Shown in pieces: positions 43,090 through 52,037 of a DNA stretch of 64,000 nt. Both the position numbers and the translations under genes were made by a program. The stretch is taken from positions 186,001-250,000 of the forward strand of contig NZ_WQCA01000008.1 in the NCBI RefSeq assembly GCF_013032445.1, read 5' to 3'. How positions within the stretch are numbered: the stretch's first letter is position 1; each line of letters opens with the position of its first letter. The notes beneath the pieces were generated by a model, which was not told the origin of the DNA, did no database searches, and saw only the letters and a list, made by a program, of their open reading frames with translations. The DNA is from Ruegeria arenilitoris (lineage in GTDB: Bacteria > Pseudomonadota > Alphaproteobacteria > Rhodobacterales > Rhodobacteraceae).

Positions 43090-43105
43090 AATTTCAAATG
43101 AAATT
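43090..43105. promoter_or_regulatory. inverted repeat between irr and fabA
   Basis: AATTTCA-AA-TGAAATT is a perfect seven-base inverted repeat. It lies about 120 bases upstream of the fabA start in the shared promoter region. It is a candidate operator for control of fatty-acid synthesis. No factor is identified. Confidence 0.35.
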
Positions 43106-43226
43106 CATTCGCAAAGATTGCCCTGAACACAACATGATGTGGGCGACCGCTCTTGCAGGACCTTGCATACGGGTGCTAGGTGAGGCCAGATTATAGAAAC
43201 GGACCCCTGGCAGGAGAGGCGGCAGA

Positions 43227-43736
43227 ATGGCCCAATTCCCGAGCAGCTTTGACAAGGACGATCTGCTGAAATGCGCCCGAGGCGAATTATTCGGCCCCGG
43301 CAATGCGCAGTTGCCTGCTCCGCCAATGCTGATGATGGACCGGATCACCGATATCTCGGCTGATGGCGGCGCGCATGGAAAAGGTCACGTTCTGGCCGAG
43401 TTCGATATCACCCCGGACTTGTGGTTCTTTGACTGCCATTTCCCCGGCAACCCGATCATGCCGGGCTGTCTTGGGCTGGATGGTCTGTGGCAGTTGACCG
43501 GGTTCAATCTGGGCTGGCGCGGCTGGCAGGGCCGCGGCATGGCCGTGGGCGTGGGTGAGGTCAAGCTGACTGGCATGGTACGCCCGGACCGCAAGATGTT
43601 GACCTATAAAATCGATTTCAAAAAGGCGATCCAGACCCGCCGCCTGACCATGGGTGTGGCGGATGGTATCGTCGAAGCGGACGGCGAAATGATTTACGAC
43701 GTCAAAGACATGAAAGTCGTTCTGTCCGAAGCCTAA
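43227..43736 (+). CDS. fabA: 3-hydroxydecanoyl-ACP dehydratase/isomerase
   Basis: A 169-residue hot-dog enzyme that dehydrates and isomerises 3-hydroxydecanoyl-ACP, the branch point to unsaturated fatty acids. The active-site His is in [26 protein letters not shown] with the Asp in the same segment. AGGAGAGG precedes the start. It begins a fabA-fabB-fabI operon. Confidence 0.97.
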   Translation: MAQFPSSFDKDDLLKCARGELFGPGNAQLPAPPMLMMDRITDISADGGAHGKGHVLAEFDITPDLWFFDCHFPGNPIMPGCLGLDGLWQLTGFNLGWRGWQGRGMAVGVGEVKLTGMVRPDRKMLTYKIDFKKAIQTRRLTMGVADGIVEADGEMIYDVKDMKVVLSEA

Positions 43737-43767
43737 GCCGGACCGGCCTGAAATAAGGAGCACGCAC

Positions 43768-44997
43768 ATGCGTCGAGTAGTTGTCACCGGTCTGGGGGTT
43801 GTTTCCTCCATCGGGAACAATGCCGAAGAGGTTCTGGCCTCGCTGAAGGCCGGCAAGTCCGGCATTGAGGCCAATGAGCAGATGGTTGAACACGGCTTTC
43901 GCAGCCAGATCGCCGGATCGCTGAAGATTGACGTGTCCGAGCATGTGGACAAGCGCACCCTGCGCTTCATGGGCCCCGGTGCGGCCTATGCCCATATCGC
44001 GATGAGCCAGGCGATCGCCGATGCCGGCTTGACTGAAGAGCAGGTGGTGAACCCGCGCACCGGTCTGGTTGCCGGGTCCGGTGGCCCTTCGACCAGTGCG
44101 ATGCTGACCGCACATCAGACCGTGCTGAAAACCGGTGCGACTAAGCGGATTGGTCCGTTTGCGGTGCCCAAATGCATGTGCTCGACGATTTCCGCGAACC
44201 TTGCAACCGCGTTCAAGATCAAAGGCATCAACTACTCGATCACCTCGGCTTGCTCGACATCGTTGCATTGCATCGGCAACGCGGCAGAACAGATCATGCT
44301 GGGCAAGCAGGACGTTATGTTTGCTGGCGGCGGCGAGGAATTGGATTGGACCCTGTCTTGCCTGTTCGACGCGATGGGTGCGATGTCTTCGAAATACAAT
44401 GACGCACCCGAGAAAGCCTCGCGGGCGTTCGATCAGGATCGCGACGGCTTCGTAATTTCGGGCGGTGGCGGCATCGTCGTGCTTGAGGATCTGGACCACG
44501 CGCTGGCGCGCGGCGCCAAGATTTACGCCGAAGTCACCGGCTATGCCGCCACTTCGGACGGTCACGACATGGTGGCCCCCTCGGGCGAAGGCGGCGAGCG
44601 CGCGATGCGTCTGGCGCTGGGCACCCTGCCCGAAGGCCGCAAAGTCGATTATATCAACGCTCACGGCACCTCGACCCCGGTTGGCGATGTGGGCGAGGTC
44701 GAAGCCGTCCGCCGCATCTTTGGCGAAGGCAACGTGCCGCCGATTTCATCGACCAAGTCGATGACCGGCCACGCGCAGGGCGCTGCTGGCGCGCTAGAAG
44801 CCATATTCTGTCTGCTCATGCTGGACAATGACTTTATTACTCCGTCGATCAACGTCGACACGCTTGCCGAAGGCATCCTGCCCGGTGAAATTGCAACTCA
44901 AGTAGTTGAAAACGCTGGTCTGGACAGTGTCATGACCAATAGCTTCGGCTTTGGCGGCACTAACGGGTCCATGGTTCTGTCAAAATATAACGGGTGA
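43768..44997 (+). CDS. fabB: 3-oxoacyl-ACP synthase I
   Basis: A 409-residue condensing enzyme that elongates unsaturated acyl-ACPs. The catalytic Cys is in [15 protein letters not shown] near residue 166. The two His residues are in [17 protein letters not shown] and [24 protein letters not shown] ends the core. It lies 31 bases after fabA with AAGGAG upstream. Confidence 0.97.
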   Translation: MRRVVVTGLGVVSSIGNNAEEVLASLKAGKSGIEANEQMVEHGFRSQIAGSLKIDVSEHVDKRTLRFMGPGAAYAHIAMSQAIADAGLTEEQVVNPRTGLVAGSGGPSTSAMLTAHQTVLKTGATKRIGPFAVPKCMCSTISANLATAFKIKGINYSITSACSTSLHCIGNAAEQIMLGKQDVMFAGGGEELDWTLSCLFDAMGAMSSKYNDAPEKASRAFDQDRDGFVISGGGGIVVLEDLDHALARGAKIYAEVTGYAATSDGHDMVAPSGEGGERAMRLALGTLPEGRKVDYINAHGTSTPVGDVGEVEAVRRIFGEGNVPPISSTKSMTGHAQGAAGALEAIFCLLMLDNDFITPSINVDTLAEGILPGEIATQVVENAGLDSVMTNSFGFGGTNGSMVLSKYNG

Positions 44998-45002
44998 AAA
45001 TG

Positions 45003-45794
45003 ATGTCGGATCTTCTCAAGGGCAAACGCGGCCTGATAATGGGCGTGGCCAACGACCGCTCGATTGCTTGGGGCATTGCCAAAGCCATGCACGAGGCCGG
45101 CGCGGAACTGGCATTCACCTATCAAGGTGAAGCTTTCGGCAAACGGCTGGAACCCCTGGCCCAGAGCCTTGGCAGCGATTTCATGGTGGATGCGGATGTC
45201 ACCGACGACGAGTCGCTGGACCACGCGTTTAGCGAATTGGGCGAACGCTGGCCGACGATTGATTTCGTGGTCCATGCGATTGCCTATTCGGACAAGTCAG
45301 AACTGACCGGCCGGTTCCTGAACACCACTCGGGCGAACTTCAAACACTCGATGGACGTGTCGGCCTATTCCTTTATCGAGGTTGCACGCCGCGCCTATCC
45401 GCTGATGAAAGACAATGGCGGCTCGCTGCTGACTCTGACCTATCAGGGCTCGAATCGGGTTGTGCCGAACTACAACGTAATGGGCGTAGCAAAAGCAGCG
45501 CTGGAGTCGGCAACGCGCTATCTGGCCAACGACCTTGGCCCCGAAGGCATTCGCGTCAACGCCATCTCACCCGGCCCGATGAAGACGCTGGCGGGCGCGG
45601 CCATTGGTGGCGCACGCAAGACTTACAAGTTCTGCGATCAGAACGCGCCAATGCGTTCGAACGCAACTCTTGAGGCCGTTGGTGGCACCGCCGTTTATCT
45701 TGCATCCGAAGCCGGTGCCTGCACCTCGGGCGAGATCATCAAAGTCGACGGTGGCTTCCACGTTCTGGGTATGCCGCAGCCAGATCACATGTGA
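45003..45794 (+). CDS. fabI: enoyl-ACP reductase (NADH)
   Basis: A 263-residue FabI that makes the last reduction of the fatty-acid cycle. The family pattern is GKRGLIMGVANDRSIAWGIAKA. The catalytic Tyr-x6-Lys lies in QGSNRVVPNYNVMGVAKAALESA. The start could be 45000 or 45003 (adjacent ATGs) or a GTG at 44994 overlapping the fabB stop; 45003 fits the family best, with GGGTGA just upstream. Confidence 0.96.
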   Translation: MSDLLKGKRGLIMGVANDRSIAWGIAKAMHEAGAELAFTYQGEAFGKRLEPLAQSLGSDFMVDADVTDDESLDHAFSELGERWPTIDFVVHAIAYSDKSELTGRFLNTTRANFKHSMDVSAYSFIEVARRAYPLMKDNGGSLLTLTYQGSNRVVPNYNVMGVAKAALESATRYLANDLGPEGIRVNAISPGPMKTLAGAAIGGARKTYKFCDQNAPMRSNATLEAVGGTAVYLASEAGACTSGEIIKVDGGFHVLGMPQPDHM

Positions 45795-45808
45795 CCCGAT
45801 CTTTCCCT

Positions 45809-45841
45809 GCCCGCGCCAAGATTTAACCATCTTTCGCGGGC
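45809..45841 (+). terminator. hairpin after fabI
   Basis: GCCCGCG/CGCGGGC encloses a second AAGAT/ATCTT stem, 15 bases after the fabI stop. It has no T-run, so it may be a weak or Rho-assisted terminator. Confidence 0.45.
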
Positions 45842-45853
45842 ACGGATAGCGGC

Positions 45854-46039
45854 ATGAGCAAAGCAGAACACATCATCGCAAACACCTCTCGGACCTCCCG
45901 TCGCAAGCAAGGTTTTCTGGGACAACGTGGGCGGATCGCCTTGTTGACCCTAACCATGCTGCTAATGCTGTTTGTGTTCTATACGCAAGCAGATGTACGC
46001 GCAGACTTCGCATCCTGGACCAGCCTGATTTCAGGCTGA
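45854..46039 (+). CDS. small predicted membrane protein
   Basis: A 61-residue frame with a basic N-terminus (SRTSRRKQGFLGQRGR), one hydrophobic segment (IALLTLTMLLMLFVFYTQA) and a short tail. The pattern is that of a one-pass membrane protein. It follows fabI by 60 bases, after a hairpin, and converges on the FKBP gene with a 23-base gap. The ribosome site is weak. No family is recognised. Confidence 0.4.
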   Translation: MSKAEHIIANTSRTSRRKQGFLGQRGRIALLTLTMLLMLFVFYTQADVRADFASWTSLISG

Positions 46040-46062
46040 TCCAACTCACTGGCCCAACGTGG

Positions 46063-46491
46063 TCAGTTGACCGAGACGACCTCAATATCGAAAATCAGGT
46101 CCTGACCGGCCAGAGGGTGGTTTGCGTCAAGCGTAACAGTTGCCTCGTCGGAATCGACCACCGTCACCGGCACGGCCTGCCCGTCTGGTGTCTGCATCTG
46201 CAACTGGGTGCCGGGGTCCAGCGGAACGTCATCCGGGAAGCCTTCACGCGGAATTTGCTGACGCGCGGCGGGGTTGATCGGGCCATAGGCATCCACGCAG
46301 GCGATCTCAACCCGCTTTTTCTCACCCACGGTCAGACCCGGCATGGCCGTATCCAGCCCGGGGATGATCTGGCCTGACCCGACCACAAATTCCAACGGAT
46401 CGCGCCCTTCGGAGCTGTCGAACACATTGCCGTCCAACAGCGTCCCTGTGTAGTGGATGCGAACCGTGTCGCCTTGTTTGATCTCGGTCAT
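46063..46491 (-). CDS. FKBP-type peptidyl-prolyl isomerase, SlyD-like
   Basis: A 142-residue cytoplasmic prolyl isomerase of the SlyD type. The FKBP part is QGDTVRIHYTGTLLDGNVFDSSEGRDPLEFVVGSGQIIPGLD; the inserted flap domain follows (KKRVEIACVDAYGPINPAARQQIPREGFPDDVP), and the end closes the FKBP fold (VDANHPLAGQDLIFDIEVVSV). There is no His-rich metal tail. It diverges from the dehalogenase gene. Confidence 0.9.
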   Translation of the reverse strand: MTEIKQGDTVRIHYTGTLLDGNVFDSSEGRDPLEFVVGSGQIIPGLDTAMPGLTVGEKKRVEIACVDAYGPINPAARQQIPREGFPDDVPLDPGTQLQMQTPDGQAVPVTVVDSDEATVTLDANHPLAGQDLIFDIEVVSVN

Positions 46492-46618
46492 AGGTGGCCT
46501 CCGGCCGTTAAGGGTTTAAGCGACCAAACCTAGGGAGTGACACGGCATTGTAAACCCTCCCCCCTTTTGCGCCTGCAACTCTTGTGCCAACCTGCGCGCG
46601 ATTAAGGGAGGGGTACTG

Positions 46619-47305
46619 ATGCCAATAACCACATGCGTATTCGACGCCTATGGCACGCTGTTCGACGTCGCCGCCGCCGCGCGGCAGGCGGCAGCCGAGC
46701 CTGGTTTCGAGAAGCTGCAGCAGAAATGGCCCGAACTGGCCAATCACTGGCGGCTGAAGCAGCTGCAATACACTTGGCTGCGCGCAATCACCGACGCCCA
46801 TGCCGATTTCTGGGATGTGACCCAAGACGGGCTGGACTGGGCACTTGAGGCCACCGGGCTGGACGGCGACCCGGTTATGCGCCAGCGACTGCTGGATCTG
46901 TATTGGGAGTTGCAGGCCTACCCCGAGGTTCCCCAGATGCTGGTTGATCTGAAGGCCGGAGGGCTGAACACCGCGATTCTGTCGAACGGGTCGCTGCCAA
47001 TGCTGGATGGTGCGGTGCAGTCGGCTGGGATTGGTGATGTTTTGGACGATGTTCTGTCGGTTGAAACCGTGGGTGTCTTCAAACCCCATTCCAGCGTCTA
47101 TGATCTGGTTCAACAGAGATTTGGCTGCGCCCGTGATGAAGTTCTGTTTGTCAGCTCAAACGGCTGGGATGCTGCAGGGGCCAGTGGTTATGGCTTTGAA
47201 ACCGCGTGGGTGAACAGGGCAAAAGAGCCAATGGACCGCTTGCCATGGGAACCAACGCATGTACTGTCCGACCTGACAAGAATCCCTCAACTGGCTGGAC
47301 TTTAA
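46619..47305 (+). CDS. haloacid dehalogenase, type II
   Basis: A 228-residue HAD-superfamily hydrolase of the L-2-haloacid dehalogenase type. The nucleophile Asp is in VFDAYGTLFDV. Motif 2 is AILSNGS. Motif 3 Lys is VGVFKPHSSVYDL, and motif 4 is VSSNGWDAAGA. The family removes halide from 2-haloalkanoic acids, with inversion. The gene is followed by an alpha/beta hydrolase overlapping by one base (TAATG). Whether haloacids are the real substrate is not certain. Confidence 0.85.
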   Translation: MPITTCVFDAYGTLFDVAAAARQAAAEPGFEKLQQKWPELANHWRLKQLQYTWLRAITDAHADFWDVTQDGLDWALEATGLDGDPVMRQRLLDLYWELQAYPEVPQMLVDLKAGGLNTAILSNGSLPMLDGAVQSAGIGDVLDDVLSVETVGVFKPHSSVYDLVQQRFGCARDEVLFVSSNGWDAAGASGYGFETAWVNRAKEPMDRLPWEPTHVLSDLTRIPQLAGL

Positions 47306-48132
47306 TGGCATTTTTCACGACTTCCGACGACAGGCGCCTCTACTACTCCGATACCGGGTCCGGAACCCCGGTGCTGTGCCTTGCCGGATTGACCCGTAAC
47401 AGCCGGGATTTCTCGTTCCTCACGCCGCATATCTCTGACCTGCGGATGATCACGATGGATTACCGGGGCCGCGGGCACTCGGACTACGACCCGGACTTCA
47501 TGAACTACAACGTTCTGCGTGAATCCCATGACGCAATCGAATTGCTGGATCATTTGGGGCTGGATCGCGTGGCCGTTCTGGGCACATCACGCGGCGGTCT
47601 GATTGCGATGGCACTGGCCGCCAGCCACCCCGAACGCCTGTCCGCCGTAGTCCTGACAGATGTGGGGCCGGTCATTGAGACCTCGGGTATGGCCAAGATC
47701 ATGGATTATGTCGGGCGACCGCCGGCGGCGAAGACATATGACGAGGCAGCAGCTACCCTGCAGCAAGTGATGGAGCCGCAATTCCCCGGCGTCCCGCTTA
47801 GCAGGTGGCGCGCGCAGGCCGAGGTTCAGTATGAACAGACCGAGGACGGTTTGGCTCTGCGCTATGATCCCGCCTTGCGCAAGGCCTTGCTGGATCAGGC
47901 CGCTGCCGGGGCCATCCCGGATATGTGGATGTTCTTTGAAGCGCTGCGCGACATCCCGACCGGCGTCATACGGGGCGCGAACTCGGACGTTCTCGGCAAA
48001 GAAACGCTGAGCGAAATGCACAAACGCCATCCCGGTCTTATCTCAGTTGAGGTTCCGGATCGCGGGCATGTTCCGTTTCTGGATGAACCGCAGTCGCTGG
48101 ACCTTATTCGCAAGGTATTGGACGCCGCATGA
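47305..48132 (+). CDS. alpha/beta hydrolase
   Basis: A 275-residue alpha/beta hydrolase. The nucleophile is Ser in VLGTSRGGLIAMALAASHPERL. The oxyanion part is VLCLAGLTRNSRDF, and the His is in VPDRGHVPFLDEPQSLDLI. It overlaps the upstream dehalogenase stop and the downstream dehydratase start (ATGA), so the three genes are coupled. Substrate unknown. The start at 47305 is the first to give the family N-terminus (MAFFTTSDDRRLYYSDTG). Confidence 0.85.
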   Translation: MAFFTTSDDRRLYYSDTGSGTPVLCLAGLTRNSRDFSFLTPHISDLRMITMDYRGRGHSDYDPDFMNYNVLRESHDAIELLDHLGLDRVAVLGTSRGGLIAMALAASHPERLSAVVLTDVGPVIETSGMAKIMDYVGRPPAAKTYDEAAATLQQVMEPQFPGVPLSRWRAQAEVQYEQTEDGLALRYDPALRKALLDQAAAGAIPDMWMFFEALRDIPTGVIRGANSDVLGKETLSEMHKRHPGLISVEVPDRGHVPFLDEPQSLDLIRKVLDAA

Positions 48133-49103
48133 GCACTTTGCAAATGATCGAAGCCGCCGCCGAGCGGTTGAAGGGCCACGTTCGGGAAACGCCCCTTCTG
48201 ACTTCGCCATTTCTGGATGAACTGGCGGGGCGCCGGGTGCTGGTGAAACCCGAATGCCTGCAACATACCGGCAGCTTCAAGTTTCGTGGCGCGTGGTCGG
48301 CGATCTCGGTTTTGGACGAGGCGGATCGGCAGCGTGGGGTAATCGCCTTTTCCTCGGGCAACCATGCACAGGGCGTGGCTTATGCCGCCACGCAACACGG
48401 AATTTCGTCGGTAATTGTTATGCCTTCGGATGCGCCGCAGTTGAAGATCAACAACACCCGCGCCCTGGGCGGTGAAGTGGTTCTGTACGACCGTGCCAAT
48501 GAAAGCCGCGAAGAGATTGGCGAGGCGCTGGCGGCCGAACGTGGCCTGACCCTGATCCGCCCCTACGACGAACCGCAGGTGATTGCTGGCCAAGGCACCA
48601 CCGGGTTGGAGCTTGCCCGGCAAGCCGCCGAGATGGGCGTCGAGCAGGCCGATGTACTGGTCTGCTGCGGGGGTGGCGGGCTGACCTCGGGGATTGCGCT
48701 GGCCCTGGAAGCTCATGCGCCCGGCCTGCGCGCCCGCCCGTGCGAGCCCGAAGGGTTCGACGATGTTAAACGCTCTCTGGCAACGGGCCGGATACAGAAC
48801 AACAATGCTGCTTCGGGAAATATCTGTGACGCGATCCTGACGCCGCAGCCGGGGCAGATCACCTTTCCGATCCTGAGCCGCCTGTGCGGGCCGGGCCTGT
48901 CGGTCACCGAAGAAGAAGCGATGCGGGCCATGGCGCAGGCCTTCCTGCGACTGAAACTAGTGTTGGAACCGGGCGGTGCGGTGTCACTGGCCTCGGCCCT
49001 GTTTCGTCGTGACGAGATCGAAGGCGAAGCGGTGATCGTTGTGGCATCGGGGGGCAATGCAGACCCCGAAGTATTTGGAAAAGCACTGGAATTCCTGACC
49101 TGA
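48129..49103 (+). CDS. PLP-dependent threonine/serine dehydratase
   Basis: A 324-residue fold-type II PLP enzyme of the threonine dehydratase/serine racemase group. The PLP Lys is in TGSFKFRGAWSAISVL. The phosphate-binding loop is CCGGGGLTSGIALAL, and SSGNHAQGVAYAA is the substrate loop. It acts on L-threonine or L-serine, giving the 2-oxo acid and ammonia. The length suits the short form without a regulatory ACT domain. Confidence 0.88.
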   Translation: MSTLQMIEAAAERLKGHVRETPLLTSPFLDELAGRRVLVKPECLQHTGSFKFRGAWSAISVLDEADRQRGVIAFSSGNHAQGVAYAATQHGISSVIVMPSDAPQLKINNTRALGGEVVLYDRANESREEIGEALAAERGLTLIRPYDEPQVIAGQGTTGLELARQAAEMGVEQADVLVCCGGGGLTSGIALALEAHAPGLRARPCEPEGFDDVKRSLATGRIQNNNAASGNICDAILTPQPGQITFPILSRLCGPGLSVTEEEAMRAMAQAFLRLKLVLEPGGAVSLASALFRRDEIEGEAVIVVASGGNADPEVFGKALEFLT

Positions 49104-49161
49104 CATGAATCAATGATTGGGTCACTGTGATGTCTTAACGTATGGCGACGGGGATTGAGTC

Positions 49162-49959
49162 ATGCAGATCTTGGATCTTGGCGAGGTGCAGTTGCACTAT
49201 CGGGTCGATGGTGATCCGGATGGTGCGCCAATTGTTTTTGCCAACTCACTGGGCACCGATCTGCGTCTATGGGACGCTGTGTTGCCTCACCTGCCTGCGG
49301 GCCTGCGGATCATCCGCTATGACAAACGCGGGCATGGGTTGTCGTCGCAGCCCCCGGCTCCCTATTCCATGGGTGCGCTGGTGCGCGATGCCGAGGCGCT
49401 GCTGGAGCATCTGAACGTGCGGGATTGCGTTTTTGTCGGCCTGTCCATCGGCGGGCTGATCGCACAGGGTCTGGCGGTGAAGCGGATGGATCAGGTCCGT
49501 GCGCTGGTTCTGTCGAACACGGCCGCCAAGATTGGCATCCCTTCGATCTGGCAGGATCGGATGGACGCAGTGCATCAAGGCGGTATCGAAGCACTGGCCG
49601 ATGCGACGATGGAGCGGTGGTTTTCGAAGAATTACCGTGCCTCGCCCGATCATCTGTTCTGGCGCAACATGATGGTGCGACAGCCCGTGGACGGGTATCT
49701 GGGCTGTTGCGCCGCGATCTCAGGCACGGATTTCTACACCCCCACCAGCGGCCTGCGCCTGCCCACGCTGGGAATTGCAGGCAGCGAGGATGGCTCGACC
49801 CCACCCGATTTGGTGCGCGAAACGGTCGACCTGATCCCCGGCTCGAAATTCGAACTGATGCGCCGGGCCGGTCACCTGCCCTGCGTCGAACAACCGGCGG
49901 AATACGCGGCTCTGCTACGGGGTTTCCTGACCGAAACCGGACATTTAGAAGGAGCGTGA
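49162..49959 (+). CDS. pcaD: 3-oxoadipate enol-lactonase
   Basis: A 265-residue alpha/beta hydrolase of the PcaD type, which opens the enol-lactone in the beta-ketoadipate pathway. The family pattern is IVFANSLGTDLRLWDAVLPHL and VFVGLSIGGLIAQGLA with the nucleophile Ser, and the His near RRAGHLPCVEQPAEYAALL. The rest of the pathway is not in the window, so PcaD is a homology call; a related esterase is possible. Confidence 0.8.
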   Translation: MQILDLGEVQLHYRVDGDPDGAPIVFANSLGTDLRLWDAVLPHLPAGLRIIRYDKRGHGLSSQPPAPYSMGALVRDAEALLEHLNVRDCVFVGLSIGGLIAQGLAVKRMDQVRALVLSNTAAKIGIPSIWQDRMDAVHQGGIEALADATMERWFSKNYRASPDHLFWRNMMVRQPVDGYLGCCAAISGTDFYTPTSGLRLPTLGIAGSEDGSTPPDLVRETVDLIPGSKFELMRRAGHLPCVEQPAEYAALLRGFLTETGHLEGA

Positions 49960-49961
49960 CA

Positions 49962-50684
49962 ATGGCAGATTTCCTGTTGGTACATGGGTCCTGTCACGGA
50001 GCCTGGTGTTGGCGCGATCTGATCCCCGCGCTTGAGGCCTTGGGCCATTCGGCACGCGCCATCGATATGCCGAGCCACGGCGCGGACCCGACGCCGATTG
50101 CCGATGTCACGCTGGACGGCTGCCGGGATGCGGTTCTGTCGGCCTCAACCCCGCAGACGATTATCGTCGGCCATTCCTGGGGGGGTTATCCGATCAGCGC
50201 GGCCGCCGAGGCCAACCCCAAAGCCATGCGGGCGCTGATCTATCTGTGCGCCTATGTTCCACAGGACGGCCTGTCTATGGTCGAGATGCGCAGGAGGGCC
50301 CCGCGTCAACTGATCGTCGACGCTGTCGAAAAATCCACCGACGGTTTGTCTTACGCAGTAAGGCCAGAGAAGGTGCGCGACCTTTTCTACCACGATTGCG
50401 CACCGGAAATCGTGCCTTATGCCTTCGCGCGTCTTTGTCGGCAGGCCGTTGCCCCGCAGGAAACCCCTCTTCCTTTGTACGGCAATTTCGCACGCGTCCC
50501 CAAGGCCTATATTCGCGCCACAGACGACCACACAATTCCGACAGAGTACGAAGAAGAAATGAGCCACATCGCGCCCGAAGAGTTGCGCGCAACGATCAAC
50601 AGCTCTCATTCTCCGTTCTTCTCGCACCCCCGCCATCTGGCGGAAATTCTGGACGATCTGGAACAAAAATTGCCGGCGGCCTAA
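49962..50684 (+). CDS. alpha/beta hydrolase, methylesterase/hydroxynitrile lyase-like
   Basis: A 240-residue hydrolase of the plant-type methylesterase/hydroxynitrile lyase group. The N-terminal FLLVHGSCHGAWCWRDLIPALE and the nucleophile Ser in IIVGHSWGGYPIS are characteristic. The Asp is in IRATDDHTIP and the His in NSSHSPFFSHPRHLAEIL. It starts three bases after the PcaD-like stop, with AAGGAG upstream, so the two are co-transcribed. Substrate unknown. Confidence 0.82.
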   Translation: MADFLLVHGSCHGAWCWRDLIPALEALGHSARAIDMPSHGADPTPIADVTLDGCRDAVLSASTPQTIIVGHSWGGYPISAAAEANPKAMRALIYLCAYVPQDGLSMVEMRRRAPRQLIVDAVEKSTDGLSYAVRPEKVRDLFYHDCAPEIVPYAFARLCRQAVAPQETPLPLYGNFARVPKAYIRATDDHTIPTEYEEEMSHIAPEELRATINSSHSPFFSHPRHLAEILDDLEQKLPAA

Positions 50685-50755
50685 CCAAGCGTAACGGGTG
50701 CTTCACACGTGAACCAAGCGTGCTAGGGTCCGGTTAAAACTTGCGACTGGGTGCC

Positions 50756-51955
50756 ATGCGTCTGCCTTTTCTCTTCGTTCTCGGTACGGTCATGATCGAC
50801 GCAATGGGCATCGGTCTGGTTTTGCCAATCATGCCCGACCTGATTGTCGAGGTTCAGGGGGGTACCCTAGCCGATGCCGCAATCTGGGGCGGCGTTCTGA
50901 GTACTGCCTTTGCGGCGATGCAGTTCGTATTCGGTCCGATTCTGGGCAACCTCTCCGACGCCTACGGGCGGCGCGCGGTTCTGTTGGTGTCGCTGTTCGT
51001 GATGTCGCTGGACTACGTGGTGATGGCCGTTGCAGGCAGCATCTGGCTGTTGCTGGCGGGGCGCATCATCGGCGGCATCACCGCCGCCACCCATGCCACG
51101 GCCGCCGCGTTCATGGCCGATGTGTCGAAACCGCATGAAAAGGCCGCGAATTTCGGCCTTCTGGGCGCCGCCTTCGGGGTTGGGTTCGTATTGGGCCCGG
51201 TAATCGGAGGGCTGCTGAGCGAATACGGCACCCGCGCGCCTTTCTGGGCCGCCGCCGCCCTATCCGCGCTGGCGTTTCTAGCAGGCCTGCTGGTGATGCC
51301 GGAAACGGTGACCGACAAAACCCGCCGGGCCTTCAGCCTGCGCCGGGCCAATCCGGTGAATTCGCTGCGGGCCATCGCCTCACTGCCCGGTATTCGCCCG
51401 ATGCTGTGGGTCTATTTCCTGTATTCGGTGTCGATCTACGTCTACCCCGCGATCTGGGCCTATTTCACGACCGAGCGTTTCGGCTGGTCGCCACAGATGA
51501 TCGGCCTGTCGCTGGGTGTCTACGGCATCGGTATGGCAGCCGTCCAGGGCGGCCTGATCCGCCCCGCAACGCGGTATCTGGGTGAGCGGGTCACGATCAT
51601 CTTCGGCATGGGGTTCGAGATCGCCAGCTTCCTGCTGCTGGCCTTCCTGACCAACGGTTTCATTGCCCTGATGCTGATCCCAGTCACCGCGCTGGGCGCG
51701 GTCGTCACTCCGGCTCTGCAGGCCCTGACGTCTCGTGCCACGCCGGACTCGCAGCAGGGTGAACTGCAGGGGGTGCTGACCTCCTTACACGCGTTGTCGA
51801 TGGTGATCTCTCCACTGGTGATGACAAGTGTGTTCGCGCAGTTCGTGAAACCCGATGCAGCACTGTATCTGCCCGGGGCACCGTTTGTACTGGCGATGCT
51901 GTTGATGGTCTTCGGGTTTGCACTCTTTTTGCGGTCGCGCCCTATCGCGGCGTAA
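50756..51955 (+). CDS. MFS efflux transporter, TetA-like
   Basis: A 399-residue 12-helix transporter of the major facilitator superfamily. It resembles the tetracycline-type exporters (FLFVLGTVMIDAMGIGLVLPIMP; GNLSDAYGRRAVLLVSL, the loop 2-3 motif; GPVIGGLLSEYG, motif C). The exported substrate cannot be read from sequence; drug resistance is not demonstrated. The start at 50756 (MRLPFLF) is preferred to the TTG five codons upstream. Confidence 0.85.
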   Translation: MRLPFLFVLGTVMIDAMGIGLVLPIMPDLIVEVQGGTLADAAIWGGVLSTAFAAMQFVFGPILGNLSDAYGRRAVLLVSLFVMSLDYVVMAVAGSIWLLLAGRIIGGITAATHATAAAFMADVSKPHEKAANFGLLGAAFGVGFVLGPVIGGLLSEYGTRAPFWAAAALSALAFLAGLLVMPETVTDKTRRAFSLRRANPVNSLRAIASLPGIRPMLWVYFLYSVSIYVYPAIWAYFTTERFGWSPQMIGLSLGVYGIGMAAVQGGLIRPATRYLGERVTIIFGMGFEIASFLLLAFLTNGFIALMLIPVTALGAVVTPALQALTSRATPDSQQGELQGVLTSLHALSMVISPLVMTSVFAQFVKPDAALYLPGAPFVLAMLLMVFGFALFLRSRPIAA

Positions 51956-52037
51956 CAACGACCTCTGAATGACGGTTTCCGTCTTGCGACACAAAGTTTC
52001 TCGCGCCACCGTGGACCAAAGGGAGTGAGGTACAAGA

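Noticed and set aside
50683-50721. Direct repeat AACCAAGCGT at 50683 and 50712
   Set aside because: Ten bases only, no target duplication or element around; likely chance.
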